Shown: positions 11,595 through 26,731, counted from the first letter of the stretch. The stretch: DNA of 64,000 nt from Paraphaeosphaeria minitans (GCA_015832175.1 WJXW01000002.1:2604001-2668000); one strand, 5' to 3'. Program-made: numbers and translations. Notes: a model not told the origin generated them from the sequence alone.

Positions 11595-13109
11595 AGATCT
11601 AATATAAGGACCTAAAGTATATTATAGCTCTAGCCAATCTTACTAAAGGCTAATTATAACTTATAGCTAAACCTGTCGCCTCTTTATTATAGAATAAGGA
11701 GAACACGCTCCTTAAAGTGTAGAAGCTAAAAATAGAGACTAATAAGAGGGTAATAGCTATAGCTATATATATTATAGTAGAGCTAAATAAGTATAGGTAC
11801 TATTTAGTGTAATTTAGTATAAATTAGCACTAATTAGTATATAGGGACTCACGTAGGTACACTAAGAAATTCTAGGCCTATAATAGGGCCTTTATGCATA
11901 AAGATAAGTGCGCTAACTCTAGTATACTCTTATATAGTTATTCTTGCTCTAGAAAGGCGCTTAAGGCTAAGGCTCGTCGTATTAAGTATAAAATAGAGTT
12001 AGAAGATAAGGTAATCTCCCTATATAAGGCTAAGGCTCTAGTATAAATACACTATAGTACTATTTAGAGTAAGTTAGTACTAACTAGTGTAATAGGTCCC
12101 TAGCTATCTCTACGTAACTATCCTAACTAGCCTTATCGTCTCTTTAGTAGAACCTACCGCAGCTAACGCTAAAGCCTAACTAGAAGCCACTTATAGGGAC
12201 GCTAAGGTTATATCTACGCTAGCTACTCCTACTTTAGCGCGTTATGGCGTAAGGAGGCGTAACCTAGACTTATCTACTATTTTTAAGCCCCTAGCGGACT
12301 TTCTACCTATTAATAGTACTAATATAGAGAAGTTGGCGTACTTTAATTGCTATTTTATAACTTCTTTCTATACTAAGGGCCTAGCGACTTAAAGCAGCTC
12401 TAACAAGAGTTATTAGGATTAATTATTTAAATAAGGACGTAATATAGCACCACGCAGCCTAAATAGGTATAATATAGCACAGTATGGCATAAATTAGCGT
12501 GAATAGGAATATAATAGTAGAATTTAGCGATAATAGTAATAATCTAGTGGTAGTTAATTTTAAATAGCACATTTACCTAGCTTTTTAGGCTATTGCCTAT
12601 AAATAGGCGACATTTTAATATAGGTTCCTATTTTAGTTAGTTATTAATCCTGTTTTAGGTAATAAGAGGCTTTCTGCCTTATAATAATATAATTTAATCT
12701 AGATTGTACTAAATTATACTAATATGTACTAGATTGTGCTAGAATTATAATATTACTAATATTATTCTTGTCCTTTGCTAATTTTAAAGGGTTTCGTATA
12801 TACTAATTAGTATTCCTATACCTATTAAAACACCCTACCTAACTAGCTAACTATCCACTAAACTCCCTATAGGAGACACGTAGGGTTTTTAAAAGGATAA
12901 AAGGGTCTATAGTATCTAATTACGAGTTAATATTCGCATATTATACTAAATTAGGACATTTTGTGCTAGGTAGGTCTAACTTAGACTAATATTTTTATAT
13001 AGGTTCTTAGCGTTTACTAGTTTTCCCCTTTAAAGGAAGTTACTTACAACCTTTTTTTTTTACCTCTAGAAGTGTAGTTATTAACGGGTAGATCACGATA
13101 TTATTATAG
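11595..13109. other. AT-rich unclassified repeat DNA right of Copia-1
   Basis: RIP-mutated sequence between Copia-1 and Gypsy-B. A stretch near 11,945-12,040 still reads as a short Lys/Ala-rich frame, but nothing long enough to assign a family. It is the right half of the older repeat that Copia-1 interrupted. Confidence 0.5.
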
Positions 13110-13295
13110 TGTTGTGGTATCTAGCGCCAAGGCCTTATAGAGAGTCTATGCGCTAAGTAAGCTAGCTGCGCAAAACTTACACTACGCGTTAACTTAATAT
13201 AAAATAAGTATTATTCTATTAATATTACTAGAGTTATCCTTTTACTATCCTTCCTAGTGTAAAGTAAGTACTATTGCCTATAACTAGATTTTACA
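13110..13295 (+). repeat. Gypsy-B 5' LTR
   Basis: 186 bp from TGTTGTGGTATC to TTTTACA. The same 186-bp unit is found at 33,938-34,123, at 60,091-60,276 (reverse), and split around Gypsy-A. Confidence 0.88.
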
Positions 13296-16200
13296 TAATA
13301 ATACTTTATCTATAATAGTCTAAGGATAGCTCCTAGAGTTACATAAGCTACTAGTAGGGGGTAGACCTTACCTAAAGCCCCTAAAGGTAGAGAAGACCCT
13401 CTTACTTAGTATATAAAAGGAGCGCTAGCAACGTATAACTTAAGCCTACTTTTAACACTTAAGTAGCGTATCCTAGTTACTAAAAAGAAATGTAATAAGC
13501 TTTGCGCTATATATTAACTTTATGCCTTAGAAAATAAAATCTCTTAACTTAAAAGTATAAGCTAAACCCCTAGCGTAGTAGCTACTACTAAGAATATTAA
13601 AATTCTATCTACTAATATATATAAGTAGGACGCGCCTATAGCGTATATAGTAATATACGTTAAGTATACGCTTTAACCTAAGGATCCTACTAAATATAGA
13701 GGTAAGAACCTTAAGGAGTATTATAAATTCTTCTATTTTTATAAGGTAGCCTTTTGCCTCTTACTATAAGAATTTGTGCAGGATAGAGATAAGGTTATCT
13801 AGGTAATATAGTACCTTATAGGCGACCTAAAAGAACTATAGTATACACACTATAAGCGCACTTTTAAAGCTAAGGGAAAAATACCTACCTAGAAGTACTT
13901 TAAGTAGTATATACTTAACTTACTTTTAGACCTAGTAAATTATAGCCTAGAAGTAACTACAGCGTATACTTAGGCAATGTACCAAAGAGACTAAACTATT
14001 TACTCCTTTATAACCTATCTTAATGTTCTTAAAAATTAACTTACACTTTACACTAAGGAGTAAAAGGTGTAGTACCTCTTCTCTAAGCTTAAACCTAAGC
14101 TATAGAGGGCTATTACTAACTACTATTAGGTGCCTATAACTAGGGAAGACCTTATTACTTTAGGCTCTATACTTAAATAAAACTTACACTATGCACCTAT
14201 AACGTAGGAGTTAAGCCTATATTATGTATTAAAGAAATCTAAGGATACTATGCTAAACTACTAAATATCTAAAAGTAATAGTAAGACTTAAGATAAGAAA
14301 AGCGTTACCTACTATAAGTGCTATAAAACTAGCCACTATACTAATAAATATAGAGGTAGTAATTCTAACTAGATTCCTGTATAAGTAAACTATGTGGGAA
14401 AAGGCTAAGCCTTACTTACAACCTAGATATAGTAAGGCGCCTACTAATTTATATTTTACTAGATATAAAGCGCACGTGTAGCGCAGCTAGAGATATAGGT
14501 CTAGAGAGAGAACTCTAAATAATTCTTAACCTATAGGCTAATATTAGCCTAATTAGCCAGATTATTACTGTTAAAATAAATCTAAAGCCTATTAAAAGGG
14601 CTAAGCTCCCTAAACTAGAATAGATTAGGACCTAAAGGTAAAGTACTTACACTACCTATACGCTCTAGGTATGTATTATAAACAATATAGGGGTAGAGCG
14701 TAGAATAAAGACTACTATCTATAGTGTTAATAAGGAAGGAATTCCTTTCTTACTTAGTAACCCCTTTTTATAAAAAGGCAATATCTACTTTAATTACAGC
14801 TTATAAATATAGCACTAGGGCTATACTATAGCTTTAATACAGCTTGTTACTGTAAGGGACTTTAAAGATAACATAAAGTATACTAGCTTAGATTTGTTTC
14901 TTCTAAAAGACTTATAGATAACTAGTATAAGCTTAGAGCACCTAGCGTGTATTAATAAAGTATATATAGCGTAAGTACTACGTATTCCTAATATATTACG
15001 CGAACATAGTAATATATTTAATAAAAAAGCAGCGTCTACTCTACTAAATTTTAAGGAGTCTAATTATGCTATCCCTATTATAGAGAGAAAGGAACCTCCT
15101 TATAAACTACTCTATAATCTTTTAGAGCAGGAGCTTAAGGTACTTTAGGAGTATCTAGAAAATACCTTAAAAAAGAAATAAATTAGGTATAGCACTAGCC
15201 TAGCTAGAGCACTAATTCTATTCGCCCCTAAGAAAGATAGTACACTATAGCTTTGCGTAGATTATTAGGGCCTTAACGCGATTACTATTAAGAATTATTA
15301 ACTACTACGTTTAGTTAGAGAGATGCTTAACCGCCTATTAGGCGTATACTATTATACAACCTTTAATCTTTGTAACGCCTACTATAAAATTTAAATCTAG
15401 GCAGAAGATAAGTAGAAAACTATATTCTAAACTCGCTACAGCTACTTTAAATACTTAGTAATACTATTTAGCTTAACTAATGCCCCTGCGAGCTTCTAGG
15501 TATATATTAATAAGGCACTAGCACTATACCTAGATTATATATATATTATGTACCTAGATAATATACTTATCTATACCCATAATAAGGATCTTACGCTTTA
15601 TTAGTGTACTATCTACACTATACTTAAATTACTACGTAAGGCTAAACTTTTTATTAATTTAACTAAGTGTATATTTGCCTTAGGCAAAGTCTACTTCCTT
15701 AGTTTTATTATAACTATATAAGGAATCCGCGCTAATTCTACGCGCACAGCAACTATTACAGAATAACTATAGCTAACTAGTATCTAAGAGCTCTAGTTAT
15801 TTCTAGGCTTTATAAACTTTTATAGGCAATTTATTAAGGTATATATATAAGAAACTACTTCTCTTTTAGACCTACTTAAGAAGAACTAAGTGTTCTAATA
15901 CTTAGTAAAAGCTAATAATACTTTTAAAATGCTTAAAATACGCTTCTTAAGTGCGCCTATTCTGCGCTACTTTAACCCTACGCTACTAATCTAATTAGAG
16001 ACTAACGTATCTACTTTTATAATATATAGTATCTTTTCGCAGCTATTTAAGGACTAGAAGTAGCACCTAGTTACTTTTGTGTTAAGAAAACTTTAAGCAG
16101 CAGAGCTAAATTATAAGGTATATAACTTTTAGCTCCTTACTATTATCTACTGCTTTAAGCAATAGAGACATTATCTAGATAGTATATAGTACATAATTTA

Positions 16201-19200
16201 AGTGCTAAGTAACTATAATAACTTATACAGTATACGCGCTGTATAGAAGCTAAACCTATAATAAGTATAATAGGCGATGTACCTAGCAGTTTTTAATTTT
16301 AAAGTGGAACACTACTTAGAGAAAATAAACCTAGCAGATAGACTATTAAGAAGGGCAGATTACGCACAGGAGAACCTATCGCTAACCTGTTTATTACCTA
16401 CCCTATAGAATAAAATACTATAGAGGACTAAGCATAGTAAAGCAAACGGATCTATAAATAAGCTAAGCTTATTAGGCGTATGTAAGATATATATTACTAA
16501 TATTTATAAAACTATAAAGGTCCTTACTACTAGTGCTATAGTGTGTACACTATACGTACTATACTTACTAGCTAAAGTATTAGTTAGTAGTAAACCTATA
16601 ATAAAAAAGTCTAACCTTATTACTAAAGTTTAGTAGCTTTAGCAAAAGAACGCCTTTACTATTAAGTGTATTACTAGCTTAAAGCGTAAGAGAAGTACTT
16701 AAAGTAGTAGTAAAGTGTAAGTATAGCGCCTTAATAAAATAGAAGTCCTAAGGTATAATAGTAGATTATATATCCTAGATAAACTAGCAATTAGGTAAGA
16801 GATTTTGTTCTAGGACTATAACACGTATATAGTAGGGCACTTTAGTGTACGTAGAACGCTTAAGGCTATTAAAAGGACCTACTATTAGCCTCTTATAGGT
16901 TAAGATGTTTAGAAGTACATAAAGACTTATACTATTTGCTAAAGGAGTAAAACTCTAAAGTATAGTAAGTATGGCTAGCTATCACCTCTTCTAGCACTAA
17001 AGGATATCTTTAAGGAAGTCTTACTAGACTTTATAACTAGATTCTTACTAGTAAAGGATTAAGGCAGCTGCACTTTTAATATAATTCTTATAATTATATA
17101 CTACTTCTTTAAGATAGCTATCTATATCCCTACACAGAAAATATAGAATATAAAGGAATTTGTAGAAGCCTACTTCTAAGAGGTTATTTTAAAGTTTAGT
17201 ATTTAGAAAGGTATTATATCTAATAGGGGCTCTACCTTTACCTCCGCTTTTTAGGTAGAAATATACTACTAACTATAGGTAAAGCGTAAGCTTAGCACTA
17301 CTTTCCACCCTTAAATAGATAGGTAAATAGAGCACTAGAATTAGACACTTAAATAATACCTTTGCATATTTATTACACCTCTATAAATAAACTAGGTTAA
17401 ACTACTTCTAACAGCTTAATTTGTATACAACAACTCTATCTATAATTTAACGAAAATAACGCCTTTCTATGTAGTATATAGTAAGCACCCTATCCTTACT
17501 ACGCCTCCTATAGACAGTAGGCTAGAGGGGGAGCTACTAGATGTAGTTAAGAAAGTAAAACGTATATATAGCGTACGCGCATTGCTTATAGAGCACCTAT
17601 ACTTAGTATAAGAGTATTAGAGCTAGTACTATAATAAGAAGTATAAGTAAGAGTTATTCTAGAAAGGCGACTTAGTCCTACTTAGTATAAAGAATATACA
17701 CATATTTTAATAACTAAGTAAGAAGCTATTAAGAAAATTTATTAGGCCTTTTTAAGTGCAGGACGTAGTTAGAACGTAAGTATACTACCTACTCCTCCTA
17801 CTATACTATCGTATTTATAACATATTTCACATTTCCCTTCTTAAATAATAGAAACTAAGGCTAGGAGTAGAAGACATTAACACCTAGCTACTAGAGGTTA
17901 CACCTAAAGGAGGAGAAGTCTAGGAAGTAGAAGAAATCCTAGCTAAGTAAATAAGAATAGGGTAAAAGCAATACCTACTCTACTAAAAAGGCTATAATAA
18001 GACTTAGGACACCTAGATTCTAGAGTTAGACTTTAAAAATATAGATAACCTAGTTTAAACTTTTAAAGAGAAAAGAGCTGCGCATATAAAGAAAAGGCAA
18101 AAGATATAATAAAAGTATATAGAATGTAGATATAATATATATTATTATAAAGCACTATAGCTTAAGGAGCACTTATAGCTTATTAGGGGTATTTACCTAA
18201 GGCCTATAGGCCAGCTTCTAAGAAGTAACCTAACTAAACTACGCACCGCCTACGCCTCTACTACTTATTATCCTTATTATTCTTACTATCCTCGCCTACT
18301 ACACCTCTAGTAGTAACCTCCTCCCTACTCTCTTTGTTACTATTATCTAAGTCGCCCTTATTATAGTAAGGAGTAGACGCTAAATTAATCTAAGATAAGT
18401 TATTAGTATATATTTTAAGTGTAGAAAAGGTGTAAACTTACTATCTACTATATAAGGGGAATAACTACTTTAAAAGTATTAGTAATCTAACGCTACTCTA
18501 CTAGAATTAAGCCTAGATACTAAGGGCTAGTAGTAGGCACCTAGGTCGCTACACCTATAGGTGTACTAATATAAGCTATAACACGCTAGCAGTTAACTAG
18601 CTCTAAGTTAAATTACTTCTAGTAATAAGCTAGTTTTAGGCCTACTACTTTTACACGCTTGTCTATCTTGCGCTACCTACCTAGGGTCTCTATAACTATA
18701 ATATAGTAGTAGTTATAAAGGGCGTATAGGCAATTAAGGCGCCTATTTATCGCCTTTAGCACCTATAAGTATTAGCTAAAGCGCATATATAATACGCAAC
18801 TTTAGACATACTAAGTTACACTCTTTATAATTACCTTTAATATAATAGTTATAGCGCTTATTATTATCTTTAGTATAGTCTTTAAAAAGCTTTACTAAGT
18901 TCTATATATAGCGTATATAAGTTATAAGTACTATATTATAGTCTATACGCTTAGCATCTCTACTAAACGCAAAGGCCGTAGTATTATAGAGATTAGACTT
19001 CTTAATATATTTAGGTACTAGGTAGTAGAGCATCTTAGGTAATTAAGGGGGTTGTTTAAAGATTAAGCGCTCTATCTACGCTAAAAATAAGTTATATATA
19101 TATTATGTAGGTAGAGAGCACACAAAGATTAAAATAACATTAACACTATATAGCCCTATTACCCTATATTACAAGAGGCTATAGTAAACAGAAGGCGTAG

Positions 19201-19271
19201 GAGCTTTATAACAAATAATACGTATAATACGTTTATAACGTGCACTATTTACTTATAACGCGCTACTATTA

Positions 19272-19466
19272 TGTTGTGGTAAAAAGGGCTCGAACTATCA
19301 CAGGATATTCAGGAGCAGAGTTGTAAAGAATACAAAGAGCTGATTATAGGAAAGGATGCCGAAAGGGCAGACTATATACAAAAGAAACGAGCCTCTTAGC
19401 AAGAATCCTGTGATCTAAATTAGTGGATCCAGAAAGAATCACGGAAGTGAGTGTTTTACTTTAACA
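19272..19466 (-). repeat. Copia-2 3' LTR
   Basis: 195 bp, starting TGTTGTGG and ending TTTAACA on the plus strand. By eye it differs from the partner at 26,395 at about 13 sites, all transitions, with no indels. Confidence 0.9.
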
Positions 19467-22400
19467 CACCCCCTAGGTGATCGCTTAAAGCGGATCACCT
19501 ATCCTAAGAAGTAATCTATAATTGTCTGAATCCTTTTTAAAGATCTTTAAAAAACCGTCTAAAGACTGTTTAAAGATTAAAAAACTATTAAGAATTGTTC
19601 TTCTAAATCTCCTTATTTTAAGAACAGCGATTCTATTACCCCTCACTTATTGTGATAGTAAAACAATTACTGTTTATCTTTTAAATCACGAATCCTATTG
19701 TGAATCGTGTCCAGAATCTCTTCTTCTAGTGGGTTAGGAGCTTATAAGCGTGGCACAAAGGCCTAGAGCGCAAACGCTTTTGTTCTACTACTCTTTTCGC
19801 TTACTTCCTATTAACTGTAAGGTAATTTCCCCGCTCTTACTAGCTAGTAAGTACAATAGGCAGGCGCGTTTTAATTAGGAAGGAGTAGTAGTAAGAGAAA
19901 TAAGTAGTAAAGAAGGAGCGCATTTAGCGCTTAATAATTAGATAGGTGGTAGAGTATATAAGCCCTTTACTAGCGCTTAATCTTCTCTCTTTAATCCTTT
20001 ACTTTTAACACTTTAACCTCCTATCTAATTTAAACCTACTAGTTTAAGCCTTTAAATTCTACTACTTTATAGTAGGTTCTTTTCTTCTAATTATTACCTT
20101 ACGCTCTTTCTATTATTTAGAGCTTTACTAACTCTTTTAGATATCTAATAACTTAGCTAAAGCACGCGCAGTAAAGGCTGTAAAAGCTACTAAATAAAGC
20201 TCCTAATCCTTCTACTAAAATCCTCTTACTCTACTAGCTCCTCCTACCCTAGCTCTAGGCCCCTAGCAATTGCTTAGTGCTCTTAGACAAGTAAGCTACT
20301 TAGGCTACTTAAAGGGAGCTCTAGTAGGAAAGAGTAATAGACACTACTATAATAACGCTTTAAGCTTAGGCAGGCGCTGCTATGCCTACTTTACCTACTC
20401 TTACACTGCTATATATAGGGTTATCTTATTACTTTAGCTAATTTTACTAATTATTTCTATAGCTAGCTGTATATTTAGACTCTAGCTATAGATTTTATCT
20501 GCTATTAACTATTAGAGGGTGCTAATATAAGCTTTTATTCTAAGATTTATTTTAGGTTTAGCTAATACTTTTTATAGGAGAGGCTAATTACTAAGCTGCG
20601 TAAGAGGGTTAAGGTAGCCTTATAAGCTCCTCCTCCTACTAGTAGTTAGGAGGAGTAAGCTTAGTACACAGCTACTATCCTACTCCCTCCCTCCTAGCTA
20701 ATCTTTAGTAGAGGATAGGGTAATTGCCCTCCTGCCCTACCTATTAAGGAGCAGCGCGGTCGCAGCTAATACCCTAATTAAAATAGCTAGATAAGCAGCT
20801 TATTAGCTCTAAAGTAGAGTAGAGGCTAGGCAAGTGCTTCTCCTCTTACTAATTAAAAGAGGAGAGGCTAGAGTAAACTATTACCTACTACTAATTAAAG
20901 GAGAGGTAGAGGAGGTAGATAGGGTAAGGAATTACCTACTACAGAGAGGAGGAGAGGAGAAGGATAGAGAGAATCTTCTACTACTAATTATAGGGGAGAT
21001 TCTTACACCCCTACAATTAAGCAGAGGAGGAAGAGGGTCTACATACTTATAGATAAGCTCTTTAATCTTCTCTTCCTTTAATTCCTATTCTCCCTCTAAT
21101 CTTTTCTTTCTTTTCTTTTTCTTTTCTTATTTCCTAGCTCTAAATTAATAATTCTAGGTAGTTAACAGATTATTTCTCTACTTACCTACTCTTGTTCTAT
21201 AATTGTTATACTCATATCTTACAGATTTAATAGCCTTTTAAATCTATTAAACTACTAATAAGTAAGAGCCTTTATAAGGCTATCTACTAGCATTTCACTA
21301 GTTAGAAGATATTTTACTTAAAATAATCCTTTCGCATACTCTTACCGCAACTACATGTTCTAAATATCTACATGGCGCAGTTAAATAGTGATTCTTTCGT
21401 TCTTTCTAATTACTAAACAAATAGTTTAAAGATTATTATAATAGACCTTCTACAAAGGTCCTAGATCTAGAGTAAGCTTAGTAAAGAATCTCTTAATCGC
21501 TATAGCTTCTTTACTTATATATTTAAGCGCTAGAAGCTCTGCTTCTATTATTAAAGTGGTGATTATGTTCTATTAAGCTACTTTCTATAGGATAGCTCCT
21601 CTAAACAATAGGATAATATATTTATGGGAAGATCGCCGTGATATTGGATTATTAGCAAATAAGGCATCTCTACATATTAGCAGATTAGGTCCATTATAGC
21701 CACTAAAGACTATAGCCTACTATCTAGTTTAATAGAGGTAAAGGATCACACAATTAATGGCAGCAAAGTGTTCTTTGCTTAGATTTATTAGAAAGTGTGA
21801 TAGCTTTAACACTATAAAGGCTATATTTAGGCGTAGCATAATTGTTGTATAGAGAGCTAATCCTACCTCTTCTTAAAAGAGCTTTATTTGTTAAAGAGTG
21901 GCTTCTCCTATGCTCAGAACAAGATCTTCTACTAATAGAGGTGTAGGAGGGAAGCTCCTAGAGTTTAAAAGGTTAAACTTTTTCGTGATCTTATTAATGT
22001 AGGTATTATAGACTAGAGAAATTAATCTTGCTTCTCTGTCCCTAATTACTTAAACACCTAGGAACCACTCTACTAGTCCTTTTAATTTAATCTCGTATTT
22101 GTTCGCGATCTTTTTCTAAAAATCTAGGGCTTCTTTCTCTTTACTCTTATAATAGAGAAGAAGAATGTTATTAATATAAAATAGAATAATAATACTTCAA
22201 TCACTATTAAAGAAAAGGCATAGCTCTTCTAGCGAAGCTAAGAGTCTATAAGATTAAAGTAATCCCGCAAATTCCTTATACTAAAGAAGTGGTGAATCTC
22301 TTAAGCTATACAAAGCTCGATTTAATCTTATACACTTTCCTGGCTTTTTAAAACTATTAGGTAATTCATAAGTTACTAGATTGGCGGCTGTAATAAAAGT

Positions 22401-25400
22401 ATTTAGAAACGCCCCTACTATATTAAATTGTAAGATTTCTAGATTAAATTCTGCTGCTAGAGCTATAGCTAATTAAAAAGATCTTACTGCTAGGGTAGCA
22501 GCATAGGTGGAGTGGAGAGTATTTTTTTTCTAAAGATCTCCTCTTATAACAATTCGAGCTTTGCACTTTTTAAAGTATCTATTTTAATTAAACTTATAGG
22601 TAAAGACCCACTTTAAAGGGAGCAGTCGCTCTAATACCTCTAATTATTTAATCTCTGTCTAGGTACTTTTATCTTATAAAGTCGAGATCTCTTTGTAAGC
22701 GGCAAGGAGGAATAGCTTCCTATATAGATAATTATAAAGGTGTTTCTATAGGGTTAGCTCTAGTGTAAGCTCGTCTCTATAAGTCTAAGCTGTATAAAAC
22801 GCTCCAGGCGCCTTTCTAAGCATAGAAGCGAATACTATCACATTTAGTGTAATATATTCTTCTTACTTAGACTAGGCCTCTACTGCTCCTAGTATAAACG
22901 TGTACTCTAATATTATATTAAGATTACTTTAAAGATAATTAGCAATTAGTGCATAAGCACCTAGCTTCTACCTACCCCCTAGCTAATTGTCTTATTTATT
23001 TTGCTTTCTTAATCTTCGCAATAGTAGATAGTAATTTATTAGTTAGTTAATTTCTAGTGCTTTACTACAATTTCGCCTGCTTATTCTACTTACCCCTAGA
23101 TAGATCTGCCTTCGCCTTTAGCGCGCTAGTAGGTTATCTACTTTGTCTAGCGTGATTAAGTTATCTGCGCTAGGTTAATTAGTAACCTAATTAGTTTCTA
23201 CTAATAAATAGGGTATTAAATCCCTAGATTCTAGCGGGCTAGCTCTCCTAGTAGTGTTCTGGTGGCTGCTAGATATCTCTTAATCGCTTAACAGATTACC
23301 CCTAAGATTACCTAGCTCTAGTGTCTAGTTAGGGGTTATAAGTCCTGTGCTTTTTTTCCTACTTAAGCGAATTCTTAGCTACTAGCTAGCTAAGCCTACA
23401 GCTTGCTTAGTAGTAGGTACCTTAGGTTTCTAATTGCTTAGCTGGCCTACTTCGCTTTTAATCGCCTAAGGGTTACCTATAGGTCTAGTAGCGGTTCTTG
23501 TATACTTATTTATTTTAGGAAAAATATTAAGCGTGTCTTTATACGCTTCTCCTAGATTGTTTAGCTCTCCTTTTTAGAGGCTTTCTACTATTTTTAACGC
23601 TTCTATCTTTAGAATAGATTGTTCCTCTAATCCTTTATAGAACAAGAACTCATTAAACCTTACGTTTCGTGTAGTAATTACCTAATTAAGCTAGGGAATC
23701 TATATTTAGTAGATATTAGAAGCTTTATAGCCTACTAGGTATTTAATATGGCCCCTAGGATTCACTTTAAATCCTCTTCTGTCTCGCCTAGCTGCACGCT
23801 CCTAATCTAAAGGGTAAGCTTAGCAGCTATAGGCGTAGACAGCACTCTAGTTTAGACGAAAATTAGCTGTCCTATATTGTGTTTTTACTAGTTTAAAATA
23901 ACGAAAATATTGTCTAAACTAAGCATCTAACGTTTTATTAGGTGATTAATAGCCTAATACTAGGCTAGGAATTATTCCTTAGAGCCAGCATGCCGCTTAT
24001 ATAATCTTAGGCTAGAGATTTAATAGCAGATTTGCGCTTATTCGCATTTTAATTACTTTTATTATAAGCTCCTAGCCTGCTCTTTCTACAGCGCTATTAG
24101 GCTTATACGTATAGGGCGGTAGTCTGCTAATTGTTATCCCTTCCTAATTAGCCTAAAATTCGTACTAGGATTTCCCTCTCTATAGAAGTGTTGCTGTATT
24201 ATTGTCTTAGTAGATTTTTGTGATTTAAAGCTTGTATTTTATATTAACAAGAGCTAAGAAATCCTGCTACACTCTTATTATCTTAAAAAGCGTCTTTGTT
24301 CTAAGATTAAAAACGTAAAGTTTCTTACTAAAATCTTTTTTAATTAGCAAAACCTAGTTTTCTCTATTTTAAGCAGTGGGCATATTAAATAGATCCTAGG
24401 ATAATAAGTAAAATGGCCTAGGTAATTATTCTCTAGGTCTCCTAGAAATTACCTAGGTTACGTGTGCAGTAGCACAGTGCTTACAATTCTTTCTTAACAT
24501 TCTAGTAATCTTTACACCTTAGGCTATAGTTACTAGAGCTTATAAGGCTCTACTTCCTATATACCCTACTTAAAGGTGCTAGAGGTCCTTAGAATCTAAT
24601 CTCTTAATATTAACCTAGGATAATCCTTTAGTGGTCACACTTATAACAGTTAGATAAGAGTAGATTAGCTTATATTATAAGAAAGTAAGGTTATGCTCGT
24701 ATCTTAGGTCTACTAAGACAACACTTTATTCTAGGCTTTTAATCCTAAGAGTGTAATCTAAACTAAGGTACTAAATCTTTACTTTCTTTAAAAGAGCTTC
24801 TAATATAATATTCACATAAAAGCCTTCTACTACTCTTACTCCTTAGAGCAGCAGATCTTCTATAAATCTCTTATTTTTCCTATATAAAGCGTTCTTAATT
24901 AGTCTATTACTAATTCCTAAGATTAGGAGGCTTTGTGTACCTACCTCTATACTCTCGTTTAATAATCAAAACGTCCTAGGAATAAGTCTTTCGCAATTAT
25001 TAACTAGGTGAACTGCTATAGCACTGTCTAGTATTGTACATTCTAATAGAGGATAAGCGTTAGAATGTAGAGTAGAGTAGACACCTGATGCTCTATTGTC
25101 TGTAGGTAGATTAAATAGGTTTAGTAGAGTAGCAGCAATACTACTAGGATACTTAATAGTCTTAGTAGAGGATTGTTTCTTATTTTATCCTGCCTTCGTG
25201 ATCGCATTACAAAGGTTTAACCACTTAGGCTGCTTAAGTTAATTAAGAATCTCTAATTTTTCTTTATTAGTAAGATTGAATAACAATATTCTATCCTAGG
25301 GTAATCTAGCTATCGCGGTTTAAAGTCTTTAGCACTCTATTAGTTTCCACCTATAAGTATAGGGCTTATAGGGACAGTTTGGTTGTTTCTTTGTCTAATT

Positions 25401-26394
25401 AGACGAACTAGAACTATTAGAGTTAGTAGATTGTCTTAATAATCTATTAAAAGTGGCAAATACCCCACTTATTTTATTAGAACTAAATTAGATCGAATGC
25501 TCCTAGACAAGCGCCAAAAATACTTTCCCTAGATTATCTAGCGTGATCTAATTCTGTCCTAGCGTCTTATCCTAGATTAGCTATTAGTTTATTAATTAGG
25601 CCTAATCCAGTGCTATACGCGCGGCGATTACATCTAGGAAATCTTAGGTAGTAAGCAGTCTGCTAATTTCGCTAATTAAGTAGGTCTTCGCTTTTTAATA
25701 GAGGAGCTGCCACTCTTTAAACTAGGTCTTAGGACTTTGTCTTGCCTACTTGGCCTTCTTAAGATAAGCGCGGTATAAAGCTTAAATATTATTCTATATA
25801 GCTCTTTTATTTAGTGCGAGATCTTCCTTTAAGAGTTAAATTAGAGACTAAAGCGTAGTTTAGCGTGTATTAACTAGAGTAATTATGGCAGGAGCAAGCA
25901 GATTAGGTGATACTATAGCGTTTACCTAAGTCTAGAGATTCTGTATCTTAGTATAGTCTACTTACCAGTCTAAAACTACTGCTCTGTATTCTGCTATTTA
26001 TAAAGGAAAGCTCTCCTTATCTATTTTATACTTAGTAAGCTCTGCTTTGTATAATTAAATACTCGCTACAGAGGCTGTATCCGCAATTAGTAATAGTTTC
26101 TGTAGGAGCAGAGGTTATTCTAGCTTTACGTAATTAATTGCTAGAGCGTTGATCGCCTCTAGGTTAATTTAGTTCTAGATTCCTTTCGAGTTTGCTTAGA
26201 ATTAAAGCTAGACAAACTAGTAGGGCTAACTAGCGCGATTAATAAGCTGTACTTCTGCTATTTTAATAATTTTCGTAATTAGAAATAGGGGGTTGTATTG
26301 TAGAGAGGTTCTAAATAGAGTGTTATATAATAATTCGAGTGTTACTAAGTAGGTAGGGAGAATCGTCCTACGTTCTAAGCGCTAGGCTCATAAC

Positions 26395-26589
26395 TGTTAT
26401 AGTAAAAAGGGCTCAAACTATTACAGGATATTCAGGAGCAGAGTTGTAAAGAATACAAAGAGCTGATTGTAGGAAAGGATGCTAAAAGGGTAGACTATAT
26501 ATAAAAGAAACGAGCCTCTTGGCAAGAATCCTGTGATCTGAATTAGTGGATCCAGAAAGAATCACGGAAGTAAGTGTTTTACTTCAACA
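26395..26589 (-). repeat. Copia-2 5' LTR
   Basis: 195 bp, starting TGTTATAG and ending TTCAACA on the plus strand. The adjacent inner sequence (26,361-26,394) is the reverse of the likely primer-binding region next to the Copia-1 5' LTR. Confidence 0.9.
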
Positions 26590-26731
26590 TATTATATATA
26601 TAACACGCACTCTTATAAATACTTTTTTTCTTTCCTATAGAGTAAGGTTTTTATTAAGGCTATAGTATACTGCAGAGGACTACAGCTAGAGAGGGAGGTT
26701 CTGTAATAGGTAAATTATAATATTGTTGTGG

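Larger units (their letters stand above)
19272..26589 (-). mobile_element. Copia-2 LTR retrotransposon, full length, nested in Gypsy-B
   Basis: A 7,318-bp minus-strand member of the Copia-1 family: LTRs at 19,272-19,466 and 26,395-26,589 (195 bp each) and a perfect target duplication TATTA at 19,267-19,271 and 26,590-26,594. Its flanks join into the 3' internal region of Gypsy-B, and the same junction is uninterrupted in the Gypsy-B copy near 60,395-60,435. The coding region is broken by many stops. The longest open frames here (19,522-19,737 and 20,834-21,052, plus strand) are antisense to the element, lie in its non-coding tail and look accidental. Confidence 0.93.

Noticed and set aside
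19522..19737. 71-codon open frame in the AT-rich block
   Set aside because: It lies antisense in the non-coding tail of Copia-2 and resembles no protein; the matching part of Copia-1 is not open.
20834..21052. 72-codon open frame rich in Leu, Glu and Arg
   Set aside because: It is the antisense of the Copia minisatellite; the repeated residues come from the DNA repeat.
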